Shown: positions 45,671 to 55,372, counted from the stretch's first letter. The stretch is 64,000 nucleotides of DNA from VXNE01 sp965203615 (GCA_965203615.1 OZ241900.1:3906001-3970000), one strand, 5' to 3'. Numbers and translations are program-made. Notes: generated by a model not told the origin, from the sequence alone.

Positions 45671-47734
45671 TCAGCCGCGCTGTAGTTCGACGAAGTCGCG
45701 GTAAGCGCTATCTGGTTTGGCCATGAGTTCGTCATGGCTGCCGAGGTCCCGGATTTCGCCATCTTCCAGGAAGACGATCCGGTCCGCGTGGCGAATGGTG
45801 GAAAGCCGATGCGCGATGACGATGACGAGCCGTTCCTCGGCGGCCGCCCGCAGCGAGGCGACCAGGGCGTTCTCGGTCTGCGGGTCGAGCGCCGCCGTCG
45901 GTTCGTCCAGGATCAGGATCTTCGCGTCCCGGACCAAGCCCCGGGCGATGGACAGGCGCTGCTGCTGGCCGACCGACAGGCTGTCTCCCGAACGCCCCAA
46001 TTTCGTGTCGAGGCCGTCGGGCAGATCGTTGATGAATTCCATGCAGCCCGCTGTTTCGAGGGCGGCCTTCATCTGCGCCTCGCTGGCCTCGGGATTGGCA
46101 AGCAGAAGGTTCTCCCGAATCGTCTCGGACAACAGGACGTGTTCCTGGAAAACATAGGTGACGTGACGCCGCAGGCTGTCGATGTCGAGTTCCGTGGCAT
46201 CCCGGCCGTCGATCAGCACCCGGCCGGTCGTGGGAGTCAGGAGCGAAGGAACGAGGTAGGCGAGGGTGGTCTTGCCCGCTCCCGTGGGGCCGACGATGGC
46301 GACCAGTTCTCCCATGGGCAACTGGAGATCGATTCCGCGAAGCGCTTCCTGCCCGTCTGGATAGGCGAACCCGACCGCTTCGAGTTCGACGCCGCGCCGG
46401 ATGTCGTCGAGCTCGACGCCGCCGAGACGGTCGTGTTCGGACGGGTGATCGAGAAAGAAAAATACCCGGCGAACGGCGGCGATCACTTCCTGCAGCTTGA
46501 TCCACCAGGCGCCGAAATACGCTGCGGCACCGGAGATACTCCAGTAGATTCCCAACAGGACCGCGAAATCGCCGGGCGACATCGAACCTTCGATGATGCT
46601 GTCCGAGATGAGGATGGTCACATATATGGCTGCGACGCCGAAGACGCTACCCACGACGGCCGACGAAACGATGATCACGAGGATGGCGTAGCGCTCCCGC
46701 AGAAAGGTCTCGCTGCTGCGTTGGGCGAAACGCGTGTTTTCCTCCTTGCCGGCACCCAGGCTCTGGACGGCGGTGATGTTGCTCATGGACTCTTCCATGG
46801 CGTTGGTCGTGGCTGATCCCGCGGCGCGCTTGTTCTGGTTGGTTCGCCGCAGTGCCCCGGAAAACGGGAAGGTGGCGATGAATGCCGCCGGTACCGCGAG
46901 CCATGCGATCACGACCAGTTGCGGCGACACTTCGCCGTAGGAGTATTGCAGGACGTACAGGTTGATCAGCGCCCCGAGCAGCATGAAGAACGGCAGTAGC
47001 GTCGCGCGATGCGCCAGGTCGGGTGCCGATGGCGTGTCGTAGAGCACGCGAAAGACACTGTCTCCGGTGCGCTGATCGTCGAGCACCGTCATCGGCAGGC
47101 GGGTAAGTCGGTCGAACAGGCGCGAACGCAGGCGATTCGCGATGGTCTGGGTCAGTCGGACGTGTGCCATGAATTCGGCCACGCCCAGCAGCCCGCCGCC
47201 TTCGCTGCCGCCGGCGCTGATCTGGTTTTCGGCCTGCGTCGCGGCATCGCGTCCCTGCAACAGGCCGGCGCCCGTCTCGCCCATCCGGCTGCCGGCAATC
47301 ACCAGCAGGGCGACGTAGAGGATCGTGAGGGTGAGCATGATGCCCAGTGGATCCCGTCCCTCTACCAGCGCCAGAATCGGATTCATGAAAGGAGGATAGA
47401 GAACGTCCGTCTGGCCGAACGGCTCCTGCAGCATCACGTTATCGACGACGATCTTTGCCATCCAGGGCAACAGCAATCCCGGAAAAATCATCACGAACTG
47501 CAGCAGGGCCTTCAGCGTGAACAGCCATTTCACCTCCGCCAGAAGCTGTACCGACCGGCCGATGATGACGAGCGCCGCAGCCGTCCTGATGTCCGGCTGC
47601 GTATCGAGCCGGTCATCGAAACGGGGCTTGCCGAATATGTCCCTGAGCAACCTTGCCGCCCTCCGCAGCAGGGATTTCTTGGGCGCGGGCGGTGTGCTGG
47701 AGGGCGAGGCCGTTGGCAACGCTTCTTCACTCAT
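45671..47734 (-). CDS. ABC exporter half-transporter (membrane + ATPase), second subunit
   Basis: 687 residues from the ATG at 47734. Six membrane segments (about 80-370) precede a complete ATPase: Walker A GPTGAGKTT, signature LSVGQQQRLSIARG, Walker B ILILDEPTAALD. The start overlaps the end of the partner gene by 8 bases. The frame is open further upstream, but that extension is only the 12-bp repeat read in another frame (NRVPSRVPSR...), so I reject it. Together with the partner this is a heterodimeric lipid- or drug-exporter of the MsbA/LmrCD type. Confidence 0.9.
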   Translation of the reverse strand: MSEEALPTASPSSTPPAPKKSLLRRAARLLRDIFGKPRFDDRLDTQPDIRTAAALVIIGRSVQLLAEVKWLFTLKALLQFVMIFPGLLLPWMAKIVVDNVMLQEPFGQTDVLYPPFMNPILALVEGRDPLGIMLTLTILYVALLVIAGSRMGETGAGLLQGRDAATQAENQISAGGSEGGGLLGVAEFMAHVRLTQTIANRLRSRLFDRLTRLPMTVLDDQRTGDSVFRVLYDTPSAPDLAHRATLLPFFMLLGALINLYVLQYSYGEVSPQLVVIAWLAVPAAFIATFPFSGALRRTNQNKRAAGSATTNAMEESMSNITAVQSLGAGKEENTRFAQRSSETFLRERYAILVIIVSSAVVGSVFGVAAIYVTILISDSIIEGSMSPGDFAVLLGIYWSISGAAAYFGAWWIKLQEVIAAVRRVFFFLDHPSEHDRLGGVELDDIRRGVELEAVGFAYPDGQEALRGIDLQLPMGELVAIVGPTGAGKTTLAYLVPSLLTPTTGRVLIDGRDATELDIDSLRRHVTYVFQEHVLLSETIRENLLLANPEASEAQMKAALETAGCMEFINDLPDGLDTKLGRSGDSLSVGQQQRLSIARGLVRDAKILILDEPTAALDPQTENALVASLRAAAEERLVIVIAHRLSTIRHADRIVFLEDGEIRDLGSHDELMAKPDSAYRDFVELQRG

Positions 47735-49847
47735 CGTCGCGTCCCGACTGGGAACCCGACTGGGAACCCTGCTGGGAACCCGGCTGGGAACCCGATTGGG
47801 AACCCTGCTGGGAACCCGATTGGGAACCCGATTGCTCCAGGGATTCGGCACCGACGAAGGCACGATAGCGTCCGTTCGGAATCGCCATCAGCGCGTCGTG
47901 GGCACCCCGCTCGACGATCCGGCCACCTTCGATCAACGCGATCTGATCGGCGTTCCTGATGGTCGACAGCCGATGCGTGACGACGAAGATCACCCTGCCC
48001 CTGCCCCAGTCCGCCAGGTTCGCCAGCACCTGTTGCTCGGTGCGCGCATCCAGTGAGGCCGTGGGCTCATCGAGGATCAGGATCGGCGTGTCGCGCACGA
48101 CGGCACGGGCGATGGAGAGCCTTTGCCGCTGTCCGGACGACAGCTTGCCGCCGCGTTCGCCCAGTTCCGTGTCGTAGCCCTTCGGCATCGCCTCGATGAA
48201 AGCGTCGGCGCAGGCGATCCTGGCCGCGGCTTCAATGTCGGCACGCTGCGTGCTCCGCGTTCCAAAACTGATGTTGTTGGCGACGGTGTCCGCGAACAGG
48301 ATGTTCTTCTGCAGCGCAACCGTCACGTTGGCGCGGATGTCGTCGATGGCCATGTCCCTGAGGTCGACCCCGTTGATCAGAATGGATCCGGCGCTGGGAT
48401 CGTACAGCCGCAGCAGGAGCGTCATCAGCGTGGACTTGCCGGTTCCCGTGGCGCCGACGATCGCGGTCACGGTGCCCGCGTCGGCGGTGAGGTCGATGTC
48501 CCGCAGCACCGGCTTGTTGGCTTCGTAGGCGAACTCGATGCCGCGCCAGGCCACGCGCTCGATCGGGTTCGGAAAGCGCACCGGATACTCCGGATCCACG
48601 ACTTCGGGCTCCTGGTCGAGGAGATAGAAGGCGCGTTCCAGGGCGAGGAACAGGTCCTGCATCCGCATCCAGGTGCCAAGCAGGTCGCGGGCGCTTCGGG
48701 CTAGTCCTGCCATGCGATCTGTTGCGATACGCACTGCTCCAACATTCCAGACCACGAAACCGATGAATGCCGCGACCAGTGCACCGAGAAAGGTCTCCCG
48801 ATTGTCGATCACCCAGGAGACCATGACGTACTCGGACAGGATCAACATTCCGCCGCCGAGGAGCGTCACCGCCGTGATCAGTAGAACCATGTCGAGGCGG
48901 AGGAAGTAGGCGGCGTCCAGCGCGCGGATGGAGTCCCGGTCGAAGCGGTCGAAAACACGGGCCTCGGAACGGTTGGCCTTGACCACCTTGATTGCGGCGA
49001 AGGCTTCCTGCAGACGGGAGGTCAGGTTGCTGTTGGCGATGCGGTTGGCAAGGGCGCGCCGGCGTATCCGGGGCGTGGATACCACAGTCATCCAGCCGAT
49101 GGGTACTGCGACAACGACGGCGATAAGTACCAACCAGGGGTCGAAGGCGGCGGCGAACGCCAACCCCAGGAGAATCCCGTAGAACACCACCAGCGGTGCG
49201 ATGACGCCTTCCTCGAGCAGGTTGATGATCATCGCGCTGTCCTGGTAGACCCGGAAGATGGCGTCTCCGACCCGGGAATCGTTGTGGAACCTGAGCGACA
49301 GGGACTCCGCGCGTTCGACCATGGCCACGCGCAGGTTCTGGTTGATGCTCTGCCAGACCCAGGTGCTGTAGTACCAGGCGGCCGCGCCGAAAATTGCGCC
49401 GAACACTCCGCCGATCACGGTCCAGATCAGAAAGCGATTGCGCACAGTCTTGCGCTGTGCCTCGGTCAACTCGGGTTCGACCTTGGGTGAGTCGGACTCT
49501 TTCGTGTTGCCGGGCTTGGACTTTTCGGGGGTGTCCTTGCCAAGTTTGAGTGGATCCGTGGTGACGTACTCATCTCCGACGAACAACACGGTTGCCTGGA
49601 TGGGCTGCAGTTTTTCGCCGATCAGGACCTTGTTGTAGAACAGGTCTGTGCCGAAAAACATCCCGACGAGGGCGGTCAGACCACCGGAGAAGACAAGCGC
49701 AAGCAGCACCACGAGGTGCTTCAGCATGGGACGCATGAAAGGCCAGGTCTTGAGACCCAGGTGGAACATTCTCCGGAAGGTCATCGTCGGCGGAACTTCC
49801 ACGGAACCCTTGTCCGTGTAGCCGTCGATGAATCGGAGATCACTCAT
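47727..49847 (-). CDS. ABC exporter half-transporter (membrane + ATPase), first subunit
   Basis: 706 residues. Membrane domain about 35-390 with an unusually long periplasmic-type insertion between the first helices (about 75-135, charged). ATPase domain: Walker A GATGTGKSTL, signature LSSGQRQRLSIARA, Walker B ILILDEPTASLD. The C-terminus carries seven xGSQ repeats encoded by a 12-bp tandem array, just before the stop that overlaps the next gene. Both ATPase sites look intact. The cargo is unknown. Confidence 0.9.
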   Translation of the reverse strand: MSDLRFIDGYTDKGSVEVPPTMTFRRMFHLGLKTWPFMRPMLKHLVVLLALVFSGGLTALVGMFFGTDLFYNKVLIGEKLQPIQATVLFVGDEYVTTDPLKLGKDTPEKSKPGNTKESDSPKVEPELTEAQRKTVRNRFLIWTVIGGVFGAIFGAAAWYYSTWVWQSINQNLRVAMVERAESLSLRFHNDSRVGDAIFRVYQDSAMIINLLEEGVIAPLVVFYGILLGLAFAAAFDPWLVLIAVVVAVPIGWMTVVSTPRIRRRALANRIANSNLTSRLQEAFAAIKVVKANRSEARVFDRFDRDSIRALDAAYFLRLDMVLLITAVTLLGGGMLILSEYVMVSWVIDNRETFLGALVAAFIGFVVWNVGAVRIATDRMAGLARSARDLLGTWMRMQDLFLALERAFYLLDQEPEVVDPEYPVRFPNPIERVAWRGIEFAYEANKPVLRDIDLTADAGTVTAIVGATGTGKSTLMTLLLRLYDPSAGSILINGVDLRDMAIDDIRANVTVALQKNILFADTVANNISFGTRSTQRADIEAAARIACADAFIEAMPKGYDTELGERGGKLSSGQRQRLSIARAVVRDTPILILDEPTASLDARTEQQVLANLADWGRGRVIFVVTHRLSTIRNADQIALIEGGRIVERGAHDALMAIPNGRYRAFVGAESLEQSGSQSGSQQGSQSGSQPGSQQGSQSGSQSGRDDE
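47749..47832. repeat. 12-bp tandem repeat (7 units) in ABC gene 3' end
   Basis: Seven head-to-tail units of TGGGAACCCGAC-like sequence at exact 12-base spacing. They encode a Gly-Ser-Gln tetrapeptide repeat at the C-terminus of the first ABC subunit, and end 15 bases before the start of the second. Confidence 0.9.
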
Positions 49848-50028
49848 GTCGCCGCCACGTACACCACCGTTTGCCCCATTCCTTCCCTTGCGTACAGCAT
49901 CGCGCGCCTACGGTAAGTTCCGTTCCGCCGACGTCAAGGAGATGGTTCCCAAAGTCACCCAGATTACCTGCCGGCAAGTGGTGGATGCCGAATCTGCCTG
50001 CGTTGTCTGGCGGTTTGTGCGGTCGGCC

Positions 50029-50805
50029 CTAACGCCCCTTGAATTCGGGCTCTCGACCTTCGCGGGCTGCGGCCCGGGCTTCCTGGGTGTCCTCGGATTT
50101 GCCGAGCACCGATAGCGCCAGCGTCTCGTATCGCAACTGGGTCTCTATGTCGGATTGCAGGCCTTGCTTGAGACCCTGCTTGTTCACGCGCACGGACATG
50201 GGCGAGAAACCCGCGATGGTGGTCGCCGTTTCCCACGACACCTGGGCTAGTTGATCGGCGGGCACCACCTGGTTCACCAGCCCGATGTCCAAAGCCTCCT
50301 GCGCCTCGACGGTTTTCGACAACAGGATCATTTCGGACGCCTTTCCCTGTCCGATCAGGCGGGGCAGCGTATAGGTCGATCCCAGTTCGGCGTGGATGCC
50401 GAGTCTCGTGAAAGGAAGCAGGAAGCGCGCCTCTTCCGAAGCGATGCGAAGGTCGCAGAGCAGGGTCATGGTGCATCCGCCGCCGACGGCCCAGCCGTTG
50501 ATCGCGGCGATGACGGGCTTCTCCAGGTCGTGGAAACACTGGAACATGCGTTCGGCAAGGCCGGGGGCGTTGCTGGCCCTGGGCTCACTGGGGCCTCCGC
50601 CCCGTTGATCCGCGCCCGAACTGAACCCGCGGCCCGCGCCCGTAATGATGAAAACCCGCGTATCGTCGTCCTGGTCCTTCTCGTGCAGCGCGTCGAAGAG
50701 TTCGTTCGCAAGCTGCAGGTTCAACGCGTTCAGCCGCTCGGGACGGTTCAGCGTGATGGTCGTCACGAAGTCCTTGGTGTCGACGATGATTGTTTCGTAG
50801 GCCAT
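50029..50805 (-). CDS. Enoyl-CoA hydratase/isomerase family protein
   Basis: 258 residues; the ATG follows GGAGACTCGA. Crotonase motifs are present: ITLNRPERLNALN, ITGAGRGFSSGADQRG for the first oxyanion hole and AINGWAVGGGCTMTLLCDLRIASEEA for the second. LPFTRLGIHAELGSTYTLPRLIG has Glu at the usual catalytic position. It acts on unsaturated acyl-CoA in beta-oxidation or a related route. Stand-alone gene between the ABC exporter and the Uma2 gene. Confidence 0.9.
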   Translation of the reverse strand: MAYETIIVDTKDFVTTITLNRPERLNALNLQLANELFDALHEKDQDDDTRVFIITGAGRGFSSGADQRGGGPSEPRASNAPGLAERMFQCFHDLEKPVIAAINGWAVGGGCTMTLLCDLRIASEEARFLLPFTRLGIHAELGSTYTLPRLIGQGKASEMILLSKTVEAQEALDIGLVNQVVPADQLAQVSWETATTIAGFSPMSVRVNKQGLKQGLQSDIETQLRYETLALSVLGKSEDTQEARAAAREGREPEFKGR

Positions 50806-51145
50806 TCGAGTCTCCGAGTTTCCCGTGCGGCAGTATATCCGGGAAGCATCTATTTCCACGAACGGAAGCCGTTTCGGAGACGATCCTGCGGTTGCCGCCT
50901 GTGGTTGGGGCCGACTTCCACCGGCAGAAACGTCACTTGACTTCAGACTGTTCCTACATTGATCGGGGTCGTTGGCTGTCGGAGCGGTGTTGGCCCATGG
51001 GCGACAATCTCCCTTGCTGTTTTGCCGGAGCGACACATGGCTGGCCGAGCCCGTGAACCGGGCGTCCCACTTCGGATTGAGCGCGCGGCCGTGTTACGCT
51101 CGGCTGGCCGTCGGCAAGGCTGGTGCCTGGAGCGAGACCGGACCC
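50806..51145. other. Divergent intergenic region
   Basis: 340 bases between the enoyl-CoA hydratase (minus) and Uma2 (plus) genes. The frame upstream of Uma2 is open but not protein-like. No clear promoter pair, operator or hairpin was found by eye. Confidence 0.45.
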
Positions 51146-51829
51146 ATGAGCGAAGTGCTGCGCGTCGATTCCCGCGCCGTTGAGTTCCCGACGTCGGACG
51201 GCAGACCGGTGGCGGAGACCCCACTCCACTACAGACGCCTGTCGGACCTGGCGTATTGCCTCACGACGTTCTTCAAGCGCCGGTCGGACGCCTATGTCGG
51301 CGTCAACATGTTGGCGTACGACGATCCGCAAGAGCCGAGGAGACACCTGTCGCCGGATATCTTCGTGGCCTTCGGCGGTCTAAGCGAAGAAGAGCGCGAG
51401 CGAGAGATCTACAAGCTCTGGGAGGAACCGTCGCCTGCGTTCGTGCTGGAGGTCACCTCGAAGAGCACGCGCAGGGAGGATGAGCGCAAGAAGGCGCGCT
51501 ACGCGAAGTGGGGCGTGGCCGAGTACTTCATGTATGACCCGCGCGGGGAATACCTGGTGCCGGCCCTGCAGGGTTTCGAACTGTCCCGCGGGGACTACCG
51601 GTCCATGCGGGAGCGCGCACTTCCCAATGGCGAACGGGGCCTTCGCAGCAGCAGACTTAATCTCGATCTATGGTTGGATGGTTCCACGCTGCGTCTTTAC
51701 GATCCTGGCGCGGGGCGAAACCTGTTGACGCCGGAAGAGACTGCGCGGCGTCTCGCAGCCGCCGAGACGGAACTGTCCGAGTTGAGGGCCCGAATCGGTG
51801 CCGCATCGCGCCTGGAGGACGGGTCGTAG
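51146..51829 (+). CDS. Uma2-family (DUF820) PD-(D/E)XK nuclease-like protein
   Basis: 227 residues; the ATG at 51146 is preceded by a GGAG about 15 bases away. The nuclease-like core is visible: HLSPDIFVAF with the Asp, then FVLEVTSKSTRREDERKKARYAKWGVAEYFMYDP with Glu and Lys. The C-terminus is a short coiled coil (TARRLAAAETELSELRARI), common in this family. Uma2 proteins are abundant in cyanobacteria and some planctomycetes and patchy in proteobacteria, which hints at transfer. Their role is unknown. FGE follows after 32 bases on the same strand. Confidence 0.85.
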   Translation: MSEVLRVDSRAVEFPTSDGRPVAETPLHYRRLSDLAYCLTTFFKRRSDAYVGVNMLAYDDPQEPRRHLSPDIFVAFGGLSEEEREREIYKLWEEPSPAFVLEVTSKSTRREDERKKARYAKWGVAEYFMYDPRGEYLVPALQGFELSRGDYRSMRERALPNGERGLRSSRLNLDLWLDGSTLRLYDPGAGRNLLTPEETARRLAAAETELSELRARIGAASRLEDGS

Positions 51830-51861
51830 CAGCACCAGGCTTGACTTCCGGCACCGACGAA

Positions 51862-52776
51862 ATGATCTGGATTCCCGCGGGGGAATTCCACATGGGGGCT
51901 GCCGACTTTTACGTGGAAGAACGTCCCGTGCACCTGGTCTCGCTGGATGGCTTCTGGATGGATCCCGCGCCGGTGACCAACAGGGATTTCGCGCGCTTCG
52001 TCGAGGCGACCGGCTACGTGACGGTCGCGGAGAGGGATCTGATCGCCGAAAACTATCCAGGGCTCGACGAAGCAGACCTCGCGGCGGGGTCGCTTGTGTT
52101 CACCCAGACTCGCGGCCCCGTCGATCTGGGCAATCCCGGCAATTGGTGGCGATTCGTCAGGGGCGCCCATTGGCGAGATCAGCTTGCGTTCGACGACCAT
52201 CCCGTGGTCCATGTCGCTTACGAGGATGCGAGCGCCTATGCCGACTGGCGCGGAAAGTCGTTGCCCACGGAAGCCGAGTGGGAATACGCGGCAAGAGGCG
52301 GCCTGGACGGGGCAACCTACCCTTGGGGTAACGATTTCTGCCCTGACGGCAAGGCGATGGCGAACACCTGGGAGGGCGATTTTCCGTGGCGCAATACCGC
52401 GCGCGACGGCTACACCCGCACTTCCCCCGTGGAAACGTATCCGCCCAACGGTTACGGCCTGTTCGACGTGGTGGGTAATGTATGGGAGTGGACGCAGGAC
52501 TGGTGGAGTACGTCTCATGAAGCAACAGGTGTCCCTTGTTGCGGGCCGGGCGACCAGGGAACCATCCGGCGAACCAATCCGCGTGGCGGGCTGGAACGTT
52601 TGAGCTTCGATCCATCGCAACCCGAGATAAGGATTCCGCGCAAGGTGCTCAAAGGGGGTTCGCATCTGTGCGCACCGAGCTACTGTCTGCGCTATCGTCC
52701 GGCGGCACGTATCCCGCAGATGATCGATACGGCGACATCGCACATCGGCTTTCGCTGCGTCGTTCACCGCGGATGA
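51862..52776 (+). CDS. Formylglycine-generating enzyme (SUMF1/FGE family)
   Basis: 304 residues from the ATG at 51862. The full FGE-sulfatase fold is seen: IWIPAGEFHMGAADFYVEERPVH, HPVVHVAYEDASAYADWRGKSLPTEAEWEYAARGG, and YGLFDVVGNVWEWTQDWW. Unlike most bacterial family members it keeps both active-site cysteines in GGSHLCAPSYCLRYRPAAR (Cys270 and Cys275, spaced as in human FGE), so it should oxidise a sulfatase cysteine to formylglycine. No sulfatase gene is in the window. Confidence 0.9.
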   Translation: MIWIPAGEFHMGAADFYVEERPVHLVSLDGFWMDPAPVTNRDFARFVEATGYVTVAERDLIAENYPGLDEADLAAGSLVFTQTRGPVDLGNPGNWWRFVRGAHWRDQLAFDDHPVVHVAYEDASAYADWRGKSLPTEAEWEYAARGGLDGATYPWGNDFCPDGKAMANTWEGDFPWRNTARDGYTRTSPVETYPPNGYGLFDVVGNVWEWTQDWWSTSHEATGVPCCGPGDQGTIRRTNPRGGLERLSFDPSQPEIRIPRKVLKGGSHLCAPSYCLRYRPAARIPQMIDTATSHIGFRCVVHRG

Positions 52777-52837
52777 TGTTGACCGATGCGGTTATCCAGC
52801 CCATAGGGCGGTTGCTCGGACACGCTCACATTGCCTG

Positions 52838-55342
52838 TCAGCGAACCTCTCGCTGCCTGGCCTTCGCGTTCCTGAGCCTCGCTCGCCAAGGACGCAAGGA
52901 GTCGGTTGTGGCGAGTCTTTCCAGCGCTTTCGATGCCTTGGTCGACGCAATCGTCGAAAGCCTCCCTATGAGAAGTTCCACCAGCTCGGCGGCTTCCATA
53001 TTCGCGGCGACAATGAATGCGCCAGATTCGGTCATGAGGCTTGAGGGCCTGTACGAACGCCCCAGGGATTGAATCAGCAGATCAAGTGCGGGCACATTCA
53101 ATTCGCTGATCCATACTGCCTTATCGGCGGAGACGAGGTAGGAGGCGGCGTGACGGACTCGTCTCTCGCCTCCTCCTGCGATCTCTTTCCGCAGTCGGCC
53201 CGTAAACGCCGCCGGCTCTACCAGCAATCCGGTGCAGCACCAGTAGATTCGTTGTGCCACGTTCAGGCTGCGGATTGCCAGTTTTCGGTCGATGAGCTGA
53301 ACAAGTTCCTTTCTGGGACAATGCCGAATCGCTGCCCGGAGCATGTGTCTCAGCGCGGTAAGCTGTCTTGACGTGGCGCGTGGCGGGAATGATCGAAGCA
53401 ACCGTGGTACCGCCAATGCAGCCACGGTGGCGTGTTGGTCATCTGCAAGTTCGAACAGTGTCGCGTGATCCACATTTTTCCGAGTCCAGCATTGTCGAAC
53501 TGTCCGGACGAGGACGTCCGCGACCAGGTCGGGTCGATGCGACACGATTGACGAGTACCACTGGATCCTCCCCACCGGCCGCAACCGGTTGAAATGGATG
53601 GTGAGAGCAAGGCGTATCTGACGTTCGTCGAGTTCTGCGGGATCGAGTTCTTCCAGACCTGCCATGAACGGATAATTCAGGTAGTGCACCTCGCTCGCTG
53701 CCGTGAGCCTGACCACTTCGGACTCGTCGGACAGATCATTGCGAACGGTTGTCGAGCGAAAGGCCGCAATGACAGTGTCGACGAGTTGACCGTCGCCGTT
53801 GAGCAGGTCGAGTAGTCGGTTTCTTGGCGTGTCGCCCTCAGCTTCGATGTAGTCGCCGAAATATGCGGCGGCCAAGTGATGGAGAAGCGCAGGCGGAGCG
53901 CGGTTCTCCCGCAGGGAGCGCGCGTGCGACGCAACATGGTTGTGCCAGGCCTCTCGCCGCTGCCGTTCCCTGGCATCGTACTGTGGGGCCGGTTCGCCGG
54001 TTGTGGCTGGGTGTTGTTCTCGAACCTGCAAGAGGTTCCTTGCCTGTTCCTTGACCAAGGCGGTGCCGCTCTTGCCCGCCCGCTCGAACCAGTAGCCTGC
54101 CGGGACCGACAGGAACTCTTCGATGTGGATGGCGTCGCTGCCGACGAGCAGCGATCGTTCGGGATTGAAACTCTTCGCGAACTCCTTGCGGCCGCTACGG
54201 TTGATTCCGCGTCCATTGCTCTTCACTTCTATGGAGACCAGTCGTCGCCCGCGCTCCAGGACGAAATCCACTTCGTGGTCCCCCCGACGCCAGTAGTAGA
54301 GCCGGACTTCCGGCATGCCAGTGTTGTACAGGTGCGCGCCGACGGCGCTCTCCACGAGTCTTCCCCAAAAGGTTCGGTCCGCCCGGGCCTCATCGAACGT
54401 GTATCCCGAATGGACAGCCATCAAGGCCGTGTTCAGTACATTCAGCTTCGGACTTGACGACCGCTGGCGGCGCGAGAGACCTTCGTATTTCAAGAGTCCC
54501 GCCACCAGGCCAGCTTGTTCCAACAATTGCAGGTAGCGCGCCAGAGTCGTCGTGTTGCCTGCATCGTCGAGTTGGCCGACCATCTTGCTGTAGGCAAGAA
54601 TCTCGCCAGAGAACTCGGCGCTCAGTTCGAAGAGCCGTTTGAGTAGTGCGGGTTTGTCTACTCGGTCCATTGCTACGATGTCGCGCTCGATATTCGGCTC
54701 CACTAGCGCATTTGCGACGTAGTCACGCCAGCGGGACTCTTCGTGAACGAGCGGCGCGGCGCCCGGATAGCCGCCAAAAAAGACGTACTGCGGGAAGTCG
54801 AAGCCGAACGCCGTCGCCATCTCCTTGAAGGACCAATGTGCGAGCCTGATGGCCTCGAAGCGTCCGGCAAGGCTCTCGGTCATGCCTTTCTGCATCAATA
54901 GGGGGCCCGATCCCAGCAACACGACGTGCATGGGGCGATTTTGCCGACGGTCGGCGTCCCAAAGGCCTTTGACAGTCTCCGACCAGTTTGGAATTTTCTG
55001 AATTTCATCGAATACGAGGACAAACCCGCTTTCTGATCGAGCGGCCTGCATTCGCGCGCGCTCCCAAGCCTGTACGACCCAGCGAGAGTCGCGTTCTCCC
55101 GCGTACGCGGCTTGGGTGAGGCCCGTGATCCCTTCGTTGGGCAGGTTCCTGATTCGGGGGAGGGCCACCGACTCCGGTTCGTCAACCGGGAGGTATAGGC
55201 TAGGACGGTCGAGGCGCTCAAGGGCACGGTCGACAAGGGTAGTCTTACCGGTCTGCCGGGGTCCGGTGACGAATATCAGGCGTTGCGGTGTTTCTTTGAG
55301 CCGGTCGATGAGCGTAGACACCTGTGCGCGCTCGAAACTCAT
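52838..55342 (-). CDS. AAA_14/DUF4143 ATPase fused to an unrecognised C-terminal domain
   Basis: 834 residues. Residues 1-418 are a complete AAA_14-DUF4143 protein: Walker A GPRQTGKTT (27-35), Walker B FVLVFDEIQ (107-115), and a PD-(D/E)XK-like DUF4143 part ending EEFLSVPAGYWF, where these proteins normally stop. The frame then continues for about 415 residues of helical, repeat-like sequence that I do not recognise (for example LLHHLAAAYFGDYIEAEGD and VAALAVPRLLRSFP, which look HEAT-like). This may be a fusion that followed loss of a stop codon. The role of such ATPases is uncertain. A perfect palindrome lies just upstream of the start. Confidence 0.8.
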   Translation of the reverse strand: MSFERAQVSTLIDRLKETPQRLIFVTGPRQTGKTTLVDRALERLDRPSLYLPVDEPESVALPRIRNLPNEGITGLTQAAYAGERDSRWVVQAWERARMQAARSESGFVLVFDEIQKIPNWSETVKGLWDADRRQNRPMHVVLLGSGPLLMQKGMTESLAGRFEAIRLAHWSFKEMATAFGFDFPQYVFFGGYPGAAPLVHEESRWRDYVANALVEPNIERDIVAMDRVDKPALLKRLFELSAEFSGEILAYSKMVGQLDDAGNTTTLARYLQLLEQAGLVAGLLKYEGLSRRQRSSSPKLNVLNTALMAVHSGYTFDEARADRTFWGRLVESAVGAHLYNTGMPEVRLYYWRRGDHEVDFVLERGRRLVSIEVKSNGRGINRSGRKEFAKSFNPERSLLVGSDAIHIEEFLSVPAGYWFERAGKSGTALVKEQARNLLQVREQHPATTGEPAPQYDARERQRREAWHNHVASHARSLRENRAPPALLHHLAAAYFGDYIEAEGDTPRNRLLDLLNGDGQLVDTVIAAFRSTTVRNDLSDESEVVRLTAASEVHYLNYPFMAGLEELDPAELDERQIRLALTIHFNRLRPVGRIQWYSSIVSHRPDLVADVLVRTVRQCWTRKNVDHATLFELADDQHATVAALAVPRLLRSFPPRATSRQLTALRHMLRAAIRHCPRKELVQLIDRKLAIRSLNVAQRIYWCCTGLLVEPAAFTGRLRKEIAGGGERRVRHAASYLVSADKAVWISELNVPALDLLIQSLGRSYRPSSLMTESGAFIVAANMEAAELVELLIGRLSTIASTKASKALERLATTDSLRPWRARLRNAKARQREVR

Positions 55343-55356
55343 GAGTGTTACGTAAT

Positions 55357-55372
55357 TGAGTAAATTTACTCA
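55357..55372. promoter_or_regulatory. 16-bp perfect palindrome upstream of AAA_14 gene
   Basis: TGAGTAAATTTACTCA is perfectly self-complementary, and the overlapping TTTACTCAGTAAA adds a third AGTAAA half-site. It lies 15-30 bases upstream of the ATPase start, in a small AT-rich island between divergent genes. A binding site for a dimeric repressor, perhaps autoregulatory, is the simplest reading. Confidence 0.6.

Noticed and set aside
47735..47863. N-terminal extension of the second ABC subunit (Arg/Val/Pro/Ser/Asn repeats)
   Set aside because: It is only the 12-bp tandem repeat read in another frame. The ATG at 47734 gives a normal ABC protein overlapping the upstream stop by 8 bases.
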